From NCBI GenBank assembly GCA_002433465.1, contig DJIE01000105.1, forward strand, positions 1-5,509: 5,509 nt of DNA. Reading direction: 5' to 3'. The first letter of the stretch is position 1; each line of letters starts with the position of its first letter. The notes below the pieces were generated by a model. It did not search any database. It was given only the letters and a program-made list of their open reading frames with translations, and had not been told where the DNA came from. Origin of the DNA: Salinisphaera sp. UBA6602 (GTDB lineage Bacteria; Pseudomonadota; Gammaproteobacteria; Nevskiales; Salinisphaeraceae). Of this stretch, positions 1 to 5,509 are shown piece after piece. The translations under genes were made by a program, and so were the position numbers.

Positions 1-263
1 TGAGCCGCGCAGCGGCGAATAATCGTCCCGGGCGCGCCATACCCCAGCGCTCCGTAGTGCGAGCGCGTTACAGCCATGATCGCTACAACGCTAACTCGCA
101 ACAGAACGCGGGTGACAGCAAGCGGCGCGCAGCCGCCGCCCGCATGCGTCTCGTCTTAAAGTCGCATTATCGGTGTTCATACCCATTACTTCCCGATGAC
201 AAAGGGATAACGTCTAGCGCATATCGAGAACATGGGTCTGCCGCGGCGGGGAAGGGGGGCGTG
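1..263. other. Upstream non-coding leader of the lipoprotein hydrolase gene
   Basis: No gene is supported here. The reading frame of the downstream hydrolase stays open back to position 57, but the peptide it would add is Arg/Ala/Ser-rich, resembles no family I know, and would bury the lipoprotein signal peptide about 70 residues inside the protein. Small GC-rich inverted repeats are visible, such as GCCGC-N3-GCGGC at 4-16 and GCGGC-N5-GCCGC at 122-136. The stretch from about 151 to 235 is clearly more AT-rich than its surroundings and is the likeliest place for a promoter. I could not find a convincing sigma70 pair: ATGACA at 196-201 resembles a -35 box, but the hexamer 17 bases downstream is poor. 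Confidence 0.5.
248..259 (+). promoter_or_regulatory. Ribosome binding site deciding the start of the lipoprotein gene
   Basis: A purine-only run (GGGGAAGGGGGG) ends four bases before the ATG at 264. Its AAGGGG core (252-257) leaves six bases to that ATG. It directly precedes a canonical lipoprotein signal peptide, which fixes the start at 264 rather than the far upstream in-frame start at 57. An in-frame GTG at 261 is an alternative initiator that would add only one residue. Confidence 0.7.
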
Positions 264-2123
264 ATGGGTAAGAAGGCATTCATGGCCGGGTGGGCGCTTG
301 TTCTGTTGTTTGCCATCGGCCTGGTCGGCTGCGGCGATGGCGATGACGGGTCTGTAGACGTCACGAGCTCTCGCGAGCCCGTGGACGGCGGCGGTGGTGA
401 TCCTGCCACACCCGCAGCCCTGTTCTGCGACGAGAGCGCACCCGCGCTTGAGGCCGGGCGCGTCGACGAGGTCACGCAATCGACCGATATCGATGGCACG
501 ACGATCGATGTGGCCATGACGTTGTATACGCCGGCGCTCGACAAAGGCGAGTGCGCGCCGCTGATCGTTCACAGCCACGGCTTTGGCGGCAGCCGGATTA
601 CCGACCTCGACGACGTGGCAGACGACGCCAACGCGTCCGATCTGGCCACTCGCCAGGCGTGGGAATCGGGCTATTTCGTGGTCAGTTTCGATCAGCGTGG
701 CTTTGGCGAGACGGGTGGCCGGGTGATGGTCGAAAACCCCGACTTCGAAGGCCGCGACACGATAGCGGTCATCGACTATGCGATCGAACGATTCCAGGGC
801 CATCTGGCCTATCGTCGCGGCGAACCCGTGCTCGGCGCGCTCGGCCTGTCCTATGGCGGCGGTTATCAGCTGGTGGGCGCCGGCGTGGACCCGCGCATCG
901 ACGCCATCGTGCCCGCGGCCACCTGGCACGACTTGACTTATAGCCTCGCACCGAACGGCACGCCCAAGACCGTATGGCTGGATCTGCTGGTCCTGCTCGG
1001 CGTGACCGGCGCCGAAGGTGCGCTCGATCCGTTTCTCTACGAGGGCTTCGTACAAGCCCAGTTTGGCGAGATTTCAGAGGATATTCTCGCCGAGGTCGAA
1101 GGCAACGGGCTAAACGCCTTCTGCGACGGCTTGCGGCCGAGCGAAGGCGTACCGCGCGTCGATGCGTTTTTCGTACAGGGCGTGAACGATACGCTGTTCA
1201 ACATGAACGAGGCCGTGCGCAACGCCCAGTGCCTGCGTGCGGCCGGCAACGACGTGCGCCTGCTCATTCAGCGCACCGGCCATATCCTGCCGCTTTTCCA
1301 GGCCGTGCAGGGCGCGTTCGGTTTCGACCTGGACCCGCGTGTTACCTGCGGCAATGCGACCTATGCCACCTCGGAGCGCATGCTCAGCTTTCTCGACGAG
1401 AAGCTGCGCGGTGTCGAAGCCCGCCCGCCGGTCGACGACAATTGCTTCGTTCAGGACGATACGCACGGCGTGGTGACCGACGATGTCCCGATCGGTGGGC
1501 AGCGTTACACAATACCTTCCACCACCCTGTCCACCGGCCCGGTGGTGGAAACCGTGGTCAACGTACTCCAGGGCCTGCAGATCAACGGCAGCCCGTTGCT
1601 GCCGACCGTGCTCGAGTCGCTGGGCATGACGGTGGCCAACCTGCTGGATACGCTCGAGGCGTTGTTGACCAACCCGGGCGAACTCGACAGCGTGCTGACC
1701 GACGAGGTGCTGCAGCTGCTACCGCCGGAATTGCTCAACGAGCTGACCGCGCCGTCGCGGGAGCTTTTCCTGTTCACCGCCGAACGGCCGATGACGCTGG
1801 CGGGTATCCCAGTGGCGGACCTGAAGATCGAGAGCGCGGCGGAGAATCCCATCGTGTTCGTAGGCCTGGGCCTCAAACGTCAGGGCGAAACCCGCATCGA
1901 TCTGATCAATACGCAGGTCGCGCCTTTGAGCGGGCAGGCCGACGGGGTTTACCAACAGCCGCTGGTGGGTATATCGACCCGGCTCAACCCCGGCGACGAG
2001 GTGTATCTGATGGTGTACGGCTTTCATAACCAGTACTACCTCAGCTTCAATCGTCTGCCGCGCGTGGTGACGCTTTCCGGCGCCGTCGATCTACCGCTGC
2101 TGCCAGAGGCTATGGGCCGGTAG
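264..2123 (+). CDS. Secreted lipoprotein alpha/beta hydrolase, CocE/NonD (peptidase S15-like) type
   Basis: Predicted 619-residue lipoprotein hydrolase acting outside the cytoplasm on an unknown ester or amide. Residues 1-23 form a signal peptide: KK, a hydrophobic core, and a lipobox LVGC with lipidated Cys23. Gly follows at +2, so retention in the inner membrane is not indicated. The alpha/beta hydrolase domain spans roughly residues 90-400. It has HSHGFGG (103-109), a probable oxyanion-hole loop; DQRGFG (143-148); the nucleophile elbow GLSYGG with Ser196; Asp309 in VND; and His340 in TGH. The triad is therefore complete. Six further cysteines (55, 97, 287, 323, 362, 394) suit disulfides in an oxidising compartment. 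A Leu/Val-rich helical segment (about 426-495) separates the hydrolase from a C-terminal beta-rich domain (about 499-619) resembling the jelly roll of CocE and X-Pro dipeptidyl-peptidases. The gene ends in tandem in-frame stops, TAG TGA. It converges on the pca genes and so lies in a different transcript. Family assignment is good; the substrate is unknown. Confidence 0.85.
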   Translation: MGKKAFMAGWALVLLFAIGLVGCGDGDDGSVDVTSSREPVDGGGGDPATPAALFCDESAPALEAGRVDEVTQSTDIDGTTIDVAMTLYTPALDKGECAPLIVHSHGFGGSRITDLDDVADDANASDLATRQAWESGYFVVSFDQRGFGETGGRVMVENPDFEGRDTIAVIDYAIERFQGHLAYRRGEPVLGALGLSYGGGYQLVGAGVDPRIDAIVPAATWHDLTYSLAPNGTPKTVWLDLLVLLGVTGAEGALDPFLYEGFVQAQFGEISEDILAEVEGNGLNAFCDGLRPSEGVPRVDAFFVQGVNDTLFNMNEAVRNAQCLRAAGNDVRLLIQRTGHILPLFQAVQGAFGFDLDPRVTCGNATYATSERMLSFLDEKLRGVEARPPVDDNCFVQDDTHGVVTDDVPIGGQRYTIPSTTLSTGPVVETVVNVLQGLQINGSPLLPTVLESLGMTVANLLDTLEALLTNPGELDSVLTDEVLQLLPPELLNELTAPSRELFLFTAERPMTLAGIPVADLKIESAAENPIVFVGLGLKRQGETRIDLINTQVAPLSGQADGVYQQPLVGISTRLNPGDEVYLMVYGFHNQYYLSFNRLPRVVTLSGAVDLPLLPEAMGR

Positions 2124-2198
2124 TGACGGGGTGGCGCGGTTTCCGGCACGTCAGCAGCGCCCTGGCGACGGTTATCGAGTCGCGTATATTCCGCCCTT

Positions 2199-2211
2199 GC
2201 CCCGGCGGGGC
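2199..2211. other. Small GC hairpin, GCCCC-GGC-GGGGC
   Basis: A perfect 5-base-pair stem with a 3-base loop in the convergent intergenic region, 76 bases past the lipoprotein hydrolase stop. No T-run follows on either strand. It may contribute to stopping or protecting the + strand transcript, but in DNA this GC-rich it could be chance. Confidence 0.35.
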
Positions 2212-2218
2212 GGTGCAC

Positions 2219-2237
2219 GGCCGGCTGCGGCCCGGCC
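2219..2237. other. GC hairpin, GGCCGG-N7-CCGGCC
   Basis: A perfect 6-base-pair stem with a 7-base loop, eight bases after the smaller hairpin. It is perfectly complementary and so equally stable in transcripts of either strand. It lacks a U-tract. It may be part of a bidirectional termination region, but this is unproven. Confidence 0.35.
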
Positions 2238-2269
2238 TCAAAGATGAAGCGCGTTGCGCCGGCTATCGG

Positions 2270-2301
2270 GCCTCGACCTGCGACACGACGCAGGCCGAGG
2301 C
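2270..2301 (-). terminator. Strong hairpin just after the MetE-like gene, possible terminator or 3'-end protector
   Basis: The arms GCCTCG-n-CCTGCG and CGCAGG-n-CGAGGC enclose a 6-base loop, giving 12 Watson-Crick pairs plus one central position. In minus-strand RNA the central position is a G-U wobble, so the stem is a continuous 13 pairs. In plus-strand RNA it is an A-C mismatch. The stem begins eight bases after the TAA of the MetE-like gene, so position and strand asymmetry both assign it to that transcript. No U-tract follows, so it is not a textbook intrinsic terminator. It may work without one, or block exonucleases after Rho termination. Confidence 0.5.
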
Positions 2302-2309
2302 GGATGGCG

Positions 2310-3419
2310 TTATTTCCAGACCTGTGCCGCGGTTTCGACCACGCGTTCGAGCTTGGCCCACTGCACGTCTTCGGTGATCTCGTTGCCTTCGGCGGTACTG
2401 GAGAAGCCGCACTGCGGGCTCAGGCATAGCTGATCGAGCGGCACGTACTGTGCGGCCTCGTCGATACGTTTGGCCAGTTCGTCGTGCGACTCCAGCGCTT
2501 CGAGCTTCGAGGAAACCAGGCCGAGCACCACGTCCTTGCCCTTGGGCACGAAACGCAGCGGCGCGAAGTCGCCCGAGCGTTCGTCGTCGTATTCCAGAAA
2601 ATAGGCGTCCACGTTCAGCTCGTTGAACAGCACGTCGGCCACCGGCTCGTAGCTGCCCTGGGCAAACCAGGTGCTGCGATAGTTGCCGCGGCACAGATGC
2701 ACACCCACGGTCAGATCGTCGGGTTTGCTTTCGAGCGCGGCGTTGATGAGTTCGGCATAGCGGTGCGGCAGTTCGTTCGGGTCGTCGCCGCGATCGGCCG
2801 CGGCAGCGCGCATGTCCGGATCGCAGAGATAGGCCAGATTGGTGTCGTCGAGCTGGATATAGCGACAGCCCGCGTCGTGCAGGGCCGCGATCTCGTCGCG
2901 ATAGCACTGGGCGAGATCCTCGAAGAAGCCGTCCAGTTCGGGGTAGGCCTCGATATCGATCGCCGCGCGGCCACCGCGAAAATGCACCATCGTCGGGGAG
3001 GGGATCGAAACCTTGGGCATGACGCCGCTATGGGCGGCCAGATATCGGTAGTCCGCAACCTGGATATTGCGGGCGTGGGCGAGCTTGCCGGTCACGCTGA
3101 GCTTGGGCGGCGTGAAGCCGTCGTCCGACGACTTGGCGTTGGGGTTGGCACTGATGCCGCCGGTGACACTCACGCCATCCAGCTGTTGCAGAAAATCCAG
3201 ATGGAAATAGGCACGCCGGAATTCGCCATCGGTCACACACGGCAGGCCGACGTTTTCCTGTTTTCTGACGACATCGGCGATCGCCTTGTCTTCGACAGCG
3301 CGCAGCGCATCGGCGTCGATCTCGCCCCGCGCATGCTCGGCACGGGCCTGCATGAGGTTTGCCGGGCGCAGCAGGCTGCCGACGTGGTCGGAGCGAAAGG
3401 GAGGTTGGGTGCGATGCAT
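2310..3419 (-). CDS. MetE catalytic-domain-like protein (cobalamin-independent methionine synthase II family, YxjG-like)
   Basis: A 369-residue protein of the COG0620 family, corresponding to the C-terminal catalytic half of MetE (full MetE is about 750 residues), and close to the length of the stand-alone YxjG/YxjH type. Known full-length relatives transfer a methyl group from 5-methyltetrahydrofolate polyglutamate to homocysteine; the donor and acceptor here are not proven. Family signatures visible are DHVGSLLRP (11-19), TDGEFRR (63-69) and the strand YIQLDD (187-192) that lines the substrate pocket. The zinc site appears intact: His241 and Cys243 in HLC, probably Glu276 in LEYD, and Cys337 in SPQCGF. 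The start at 3419 is chosen because AAGGA lies six bases upstream; a TTG start at 3476 would add 19 residues of no known content. It follows pcaG after 98 bases on the same strand without an evident terminator, so cotranscription is plausible. It lacks the MetE N-terminal domain by design, not by breakage. Confidence 0.85.
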   Translation of the reverse strand: MHRTQPPFRSDHVGSLLRPANLMQARAEHARGEIDADALRAVEDKAIADVVRKQENVGLPCVTDGEFRRAYFHLDFLQQLDGVSVTGGISANPNAKSSDDGFTPPKLSVTGKLAHARNIQVADYRYLAAHSGVMPKVSIPSPTMVHFRGGRAAIDIEAYPELDGFFEDLAQCYRDEIAALHDAGCRYIQLDDTNLAYLCDPDMRAAAADRGDDPNELPHRYAELINAALESKPDDLTVGVHLCRGNYRSTWFAQGSYEPVADVLFNELNVDAYFLEYDDERSGDFAPLRFVPKGKDVVLGLVSSKLEALESHDELAKRIDEAAQYVPLDQLCLSPQCGFSSTAEGNEITEDVQWAKLERVVETAAQVWK

Positions 3420-3425
3420 GGGTTG

Positions 3426-3430
3426 TCCTT
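3426..3430 (-). promoter_or_regulatory. Ribosome binding site of the MetE-like gene
   Basis: Read on the minus strand, an A-rich run ends in AAGGA, six bases before the ATG at 3419. This makes the ATG at 3419 clearly preferable to the upstream TTG at 3476, which has no such motif. The seven Ts on the + strand at 3429-3435 are simply the complement of this A-rich leader. Confidence 0.7.
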
Positions 3431-3517
3431 TTTTTGGCCTTCTATTCAGCGTGATGGCTTGGCTCGGGACGCACAAGTCGACGCGCCCCGGCGCGGCGTT
3501 GTCACGACGCCCGATTG

Positions 3518-4141
3518 TCAGAAATCGAAGAACACGGTTTCCTGCGGGCCCTGGAGATGGATTTCGAAGCGATAGCGTGGTGTGTCGGCCTGGGTATCGC
3601 GGCGGGCGATCAACGTGTCGCGCCGACTCGGCGGCAGCGCGTTAAAGAAGGGGCAGCCGGCGTTCGCTTGGTGTTCGTCATCGAAATACAGCCGCGTATG
3701 CAGGTGGATATTGATGCCGCGTGCGAAGAGCATGAGGTTGATATGTGGTGCCATCGGCTGGCCGCCCGGGTGCGCCACACGGCCAGGTTTGACGGTATAA
3801 AACGTCCACCAGCCGTCGTCGGTCGCCGATGGCGCGCTGCGCCCGAAGCCGCGAAAGGCGTGCTCGGCGCGATAGTCGGTTTGATAGACGCCGTGCGCGT
3901 CGGCCTGCCAGGCCTCGACGAAGATATCCTCGACCGGATCGCCGTTGCCGTCGATCACCCGGCCGTGGATTTCGATCGCCTCGCCTGTGGCATCCGCTGC
4001 GGCGATCTCGGGGCCGATTTCCGACGCGCGCGGCGGCAGCCCGGCCACATCGAGTGCCAGGCCGATATGCACGAACGGCCCGGCGGTCTGCGAAGGGGTT
4101 TCCGGGTACGAAAGTCCTTCATCATGGGTTGGGCGCGTCAT
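3518..4141 (-). CDS. pcaG: Protocatechuate 3,4-dioxygenase, alpha subunit
   Basis: A 207-residue alpha subunit of protocatechuate 3,4-dioxygenase. The enzyme is a cytoplasmic oligomer of alpha-beta pairs that cleaves protocatechuate between its two hydroxyl-bearing carbons, using O2, to give 3-carboxy-cis,cis-muconate. The N-terminal signature PSQTAGPFVHIGL (16-28) is diagnostic for PcaG, and its Thr19 and Pro22 correspond to active-site residues that the alpha subunit contributes in Pseudomonas. A core of intradiol-dioxygenase beta strands follows (EIHGRVIDGNGDPV at 57-70, then VEAWQADAHGVY). FARGIN (139-144) holds the Arg likely equivalent to alpha-Arg133, and HLHTRLYF (146-153) is also typical. 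As in other alpha subunits, the tyrosine and histidine iron ligands of the beta subunit are absent (PHINLM replaces the HIH motif), so it is a non-metal partner. The ATG lies two bases after the pcaH stop, indicating translational coupling. Length and motifs are normal and the gene looks intact. Confidence 0.95.
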   Translation of the reverse strand: MTRPTHDEGLSYPETPSQTAGPFVHIGLALDVAGLPPRASEIGPEIAAADATGEAIEIHGRVIDGNGDPVEDIFVEAWQADAHGVYQTDYRAEHAFRGFGRSAPSATDDGWWTFYTVKPGRVAHPGGQPMAPHINLMLFARGINIHLHTRLYFDDEHQANAGCPFFNALPPSRRDTLIARRDTQADTPRYRFEIHLQGPQETVFFDF

Positions 4142-4143
4142 AT

Positions 4144-4881
4144 TCAGCTCGCGTTTTCGAAGTAGGTCTGCAGCGCGCCGCGGGTGACGATATCGAAACG
4201 GTAGGCGAGACAGTCCATCGGCCGGGCCGCGGCCTTGTCGAGCCGGGCGACGAGGGTGGCGACCGCCTCCGGATCATCGAGGGTGTTCACGATCGGGCAC
4301 AGCGGGATGAGCGGATCGCCTTCGAAATAAAGCTGGGTTATTAGACGTGTACTGATCGACGGGCCCATCACCGAGACGTGGATATGCGCCGGACGCCACG
4401 AGTTCACGTCGTTCGGCCAGGGGTAGGGGCCGGGCTTGACGGTACGAAAGCGATACCAGCCGTCGTCATCCGTGATGGTTCGGCCCACGCCGCCGAAATT
4501 CGGATCGAGCGGGGCGAGGTAGCCGTCCTTGATATGGCGATACTTGCCGCCGGCGTTGGCCTGCCAGATCTCGACCAGTGTACCGGCCACGGGTTTGTTG
4601 TACTGATCCACCACGCGGCCGTGAACAATGATGCGTTCGCCGATCGGCAGGCCGTCCTGTGCGGTGCCCGAGCGAAAGTTCAGGAGCAGGTCGTTGTCGA
4701 AGCGGCCGAGCGCAAACCGGTCGAAATCCGGGCCGGTCAGTTCCGAGGCGGTCGGGGTTTGCAGGCTGACCAATGGCTGCTGCGGAGCCCGCGCGACGGA
4801 TGTCTTGTAGGCGGGGGCATAGGGCCTTGGGTGCCATTGCCGATCACGCATGACGAAGCGGTTGTGCTTGTTCTGCGCCAT
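4144..4881 (-). CDS. pcaH: Protocatechuate 3,4-dioxygenase, beta (iron-binding) subunit
   Basis: A 245-residue beta subunit that carries the non-haem Fe(III) of protocatechuate 3,4-dioxygenase; its partner is the PcaG encoded next to it. All four iron ligands are visible: Tyr114 (KYRH), Tyr153 (GPYPW), and His166 and His168 (RPAHIHVSV). Arg163 matches the catalytic Arg457. The spacings (39, 13 and 2 residues) equal those of the Pseudomonas putida enzyme (Tyr408, Tyr447, His460, His462). The N-terminal part is typical of the beta subunit, with RDRQWHPR (12-19) and PPI-type beta strands before [14 protein letters not shown] (85-98). The start at 4881 has a strong Shine-Dalgarno sequence. An upstream in-frame ATG at 4935 lacks one and would add 18 residues unlike the family. 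The stop is followed after two bases by pcaG. It sits 111 bases downstream of the pcaD-pcaC fusion gene, probably in the same operon. Confidence 0.96.
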   Translation of the reverse strand: MAQNKHNRFVMRDRQWHPRPYAPAYKTSVARAPQQPLVSLQTPTASELTGPDFDRFALGRFDNDLLLNFRSGTAQDGLPIGERIIVHGRVVDQYNKPVAGTLVEIWQANAGGKYRHIKDGYLAPLDPNFGGVGRTITDDDGWYRFRTVKPGPYPWPNDVNSWRPAHIHVSVMGPSISTRLITQLYFEGDPLIPLCPIVNTLDDPEAVATLVARLDKAAARPMDCLAYRFDIVTRGALQTYFENAS

Positions 4882-4883
4882 GA

Positions 4884-4891
4884 CCTCTCCT
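4884..4891 (-). promoter_or_regulatory. Ribosome binding site of pcaH
   Basis: Read on the minus strand, AGGAGAGG ends two bases before the ATG at 4881, and its AGGAG core is five bases away. This is the strongest Shine-Dalgarno match in the window. It selects the ATG at 4881 over the in-frame ATG at 4935. Confidence 0.8.
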
Positions 4892-4928
4892 GGTGGTCGC
4901 GTATCAGCCGGCCCGTCCAATCGAATAG

Positions 4929-4943
4929 GCTGCATTGTGCAAC
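4929..4943. promoter_or_regulatory. Imperfect dyad in the pcaDC-pcaH gap, possible operator
   Basis: On the minus strand the sequence GTTGCA-CAA-TGCAGC is a near-perfect inverted repeat, with five of six pairs complementary. It lies about 48 bases before the pcaH start. The spacer is short for an RNA hairpin, so a protein site is more natural than a stem-loop. It does not fit the LysR-type T-N11-A pattern. I found no good promoter hexamers beside it, so the functional role is a guess and chance is possible. Confidence 0.25.
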
Positions 4944-4992
4944 AGATCGGAACCGTGAATCGAGTCCGCGTGTCGCCGCTGCCAAGCCAGGC

Positions 4993-5509
4993 CTACGCCG
5001 GGTCGCTGCGGCCCCAGCCCTGTTCCTTGGCGAGCTTGAAAGCGTGATTGGCCGCCGGCACGCCGGCATAGATCGCCACGTGCATGAGTGCCTGTCGCAG
5101 TTCGGCTTCGGGTACGGCCAGACGCTGTGCGGTCTTGAGGTGCAGGATCAGCTCGTCGTCCCGGCCGAGCGCGGCGAGTATGGCGATGGTGATCAGGCTG
5201 CGCTGGGTGCGCGGCAGGTCCGTATTGCCCCAGAGTTCCCCCCAGGCATAGCGCGTGATCATGTCTTGAAACGGCGCGTCCAGCGTTGTGGCAGAGTCGG
5301 CGGCACGATCGACGTGGGCGTCGCCGAGCACGGCGCGCCTTGTGTTCATCCCGTCGGCATGGGTTGCCGGCGTTGCGGGGCCGGGGTGGGCAGCGCAGGC
5401 CGCGACCAGGCAGTCGGCGAAGGCCGCGCTGTCTTCCACCGACGGCACGTGGGCCACGCCTTCGATCGTGGTGAGCGGCGCGCCGCCCAGTTCTTCGGCC
5501 AGGGCCTGA
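4993..5509 (-). CDS. pcaL: Fused 3-oxoadipate enol-lactonase / 4-carboxymuconolactone decarboxylase (PcaL type), C-terminal part, 5' end outside window
   Basis: The open frame enters from the right edge. Its first roughly 40 codons (5509 to about 5390) match the C-terminal end of an alpha/beta-hydrolase enol-lactonase (PcaD): the strand LTTIEGVAHV carries the presumed catalytic His (codon 5451-5449), followed by PSVEDSAAF and a closing helix. A short Pro/Ala-rich linker leads without a stop into a nearly full 4-carboxymuconolactone decarboxylase domain (PcaC) from about 5349, with MNTRRAVLGDAHVDR, QDMITRYAWGELW, LPRTQRSLITIAIL, ELILHL and HVAIYAGVPAANHAF. The product would decarboxylate 4-carboxymuconolactone and hydrolyse the resulting enol-lactone to 3-oxoadipate, two consecutive steps. 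The ATG at 5349 could begin a separate pcaC, but no Shine-Dalgarno motif precedes it and the frame stays open, so a fusion is favoured. The PcaC part is certain. The PcaD part rests on about 40 residues. Confidence 0.85.
   Translation of the reverse strand, partial: QALAEELGGAPLTTIEGVAHVPSVEDSAAFADCLVAACAAHPGPATPATHADGMNTRRAVLGDAHVDRAADSATTLDAPFQDMITRYAWGELWGNTDLPRTQRSLITIAILAALGRDDELILHLKTAQRLAVPEAELRQALMHVAIYAGVPAANHAFKLAKEQGWGRSDPA

Larger units (their letters stand above)
2124..2309. other. Convergent intergenic region with clustered GC hairpins
   Basis: This 186-base stretch lies between the stop of the lipoprotein hydrolase on the + strand and the stop of the MetE-like gene on the - strand. 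Both transcripts must end here. It contains three inverted repeats (2199-2211, 2219-2237, 2270-2301) and no U-rich tract next to any of them on either strand. I see no credible gene in it. The short open frames that cross it have no recognisable content. Confidence 0.6.

Noticed and set aside
196..224. Sigma70 promoter with ATGACA, a 17-base spacer and GCATAT
   Set aside because: The -35 box is acceptable but the -10 hexamer matches only two of six consensus bases, so I do not call it.
57..263. N-terminal extension of the lipoprotein hydrolase to position 57
   Set aside because: It would place the signal peptide and lipobox about 70 residues inside the protein. The extension is low-complexity in character, and the ATG at 264 has a strong ribosome binding site.
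186..1055. Long minus-strand open frame (289 codons) opposite the hydrolase
   Set aside because: It is the antisense mirror of a high-GC gene. It has no recognisable motifs, while the sense strand has a complete hydrolase triad and lipobox.
974..2029. 351-codon + strand frame inside the hydrolase gene
   Set aside because: The translation is dominated by Arg, Ala, Gly and Pro, typical of an out-of-frame reading of GC-rich coding DNA.
3429..3435. Run of seven Ts on the + strand as a terminator tract
   Set aside because: It is the complement of the A-rich leader and Shine-Dalgarno sequence of the MetE-like gene. No strong stem precedes it, and no + strand gene ends nearby.
3420..3517. Intrinsic terminator between pcaG and the MetE-like gene
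   Set aside because: Only short GC stems are present, and no U-tract follows them on the minus strand. Read-through is more likely than termination.
2484..3575. 363-codon + strand frame opposite the MetE-like gene
   Set aside because: It is a shadow frame. The opposite strand encodes a protein with all four zinc ligands and family signatures.
3515..4165. 216-codon + strand frame opposite pcaG
   Set aside because: It lies antisense to an unmistakable pcaG, with no motif of its own.
4993..5349. Separate pcaC gene starting at the ATG at 5349
   Set aside because: No Shine-Dalgarno motif precedes it, and the frame continues without a stop into a PcaD-like C-terminus up to the window edge, so a fusion is more likely. 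It is not fully excluded.

Overview
The window looks like ordinary chromosomal DNA from a high-GC, probably Gram-negative bacterium. GC-rich codon use, a lipobox lipoprotein and a proteobacterial-style protocatechuate branch of the beta-ketoadipate pathway all point to a Pseudomonadota member. Nothing in the sequence fixes the genus. I saw no tRNA, rRNA, insertion sequence or CRISPR array.

Left part (about 1-2123, + strand): an approximately 260-base leader with no recognisable gene, then one long gene for a secreted or outer-membrane lipoprotein. It is an alpha/beta hydrolase of the CocE/NonD (peptidase S15-like) type, with a complete Ser-Asp-His triad and a C-terminal beta domain preceded by an unusual hydrophobic helical segment.

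Middle (2124-2309): a convergent intergenic region with three GC-rich hairpins. The strongest is a 13-pair stem just past the end of the minus-strand transcript.

Right part (2310-5509, all on the minus strand, read from high to low coordinates): the 3' end of a fused pcaD-pcaC gene (3-oxoadipate enol-lactonase plus 4-carboxymuconolactone decarboxylase, PcaL type) running off the window; pcaH and pcaG (beta and alpha subunits of protocatechuate 3,4-dioxygenase), 2 bases apart; then a short MetE-catalytic-domain-like protein with an intact zinc site. PcaHG opens protocatechuate to 3-carboxy-cis,cis-muconate. PcaB, not in the window, makes 4-carboxymuconolactone. The fused PcaDC protein then decarboxylates this and hydrolyses the enol-lactone to 3-oxoadipate. 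The MetE-like protein may share the transcript, and a role in handling methyl groups from methoxylated aromatics is a hypothesis only.

The points most worth a second look are the PcaD-PcaC fusion, the core-MetE-like gene behind pcaHG, the architecture of the lipoprotein hydrolase, and the strand-asymmetric hairpin. I did not find strong evidence for a wholly new system.
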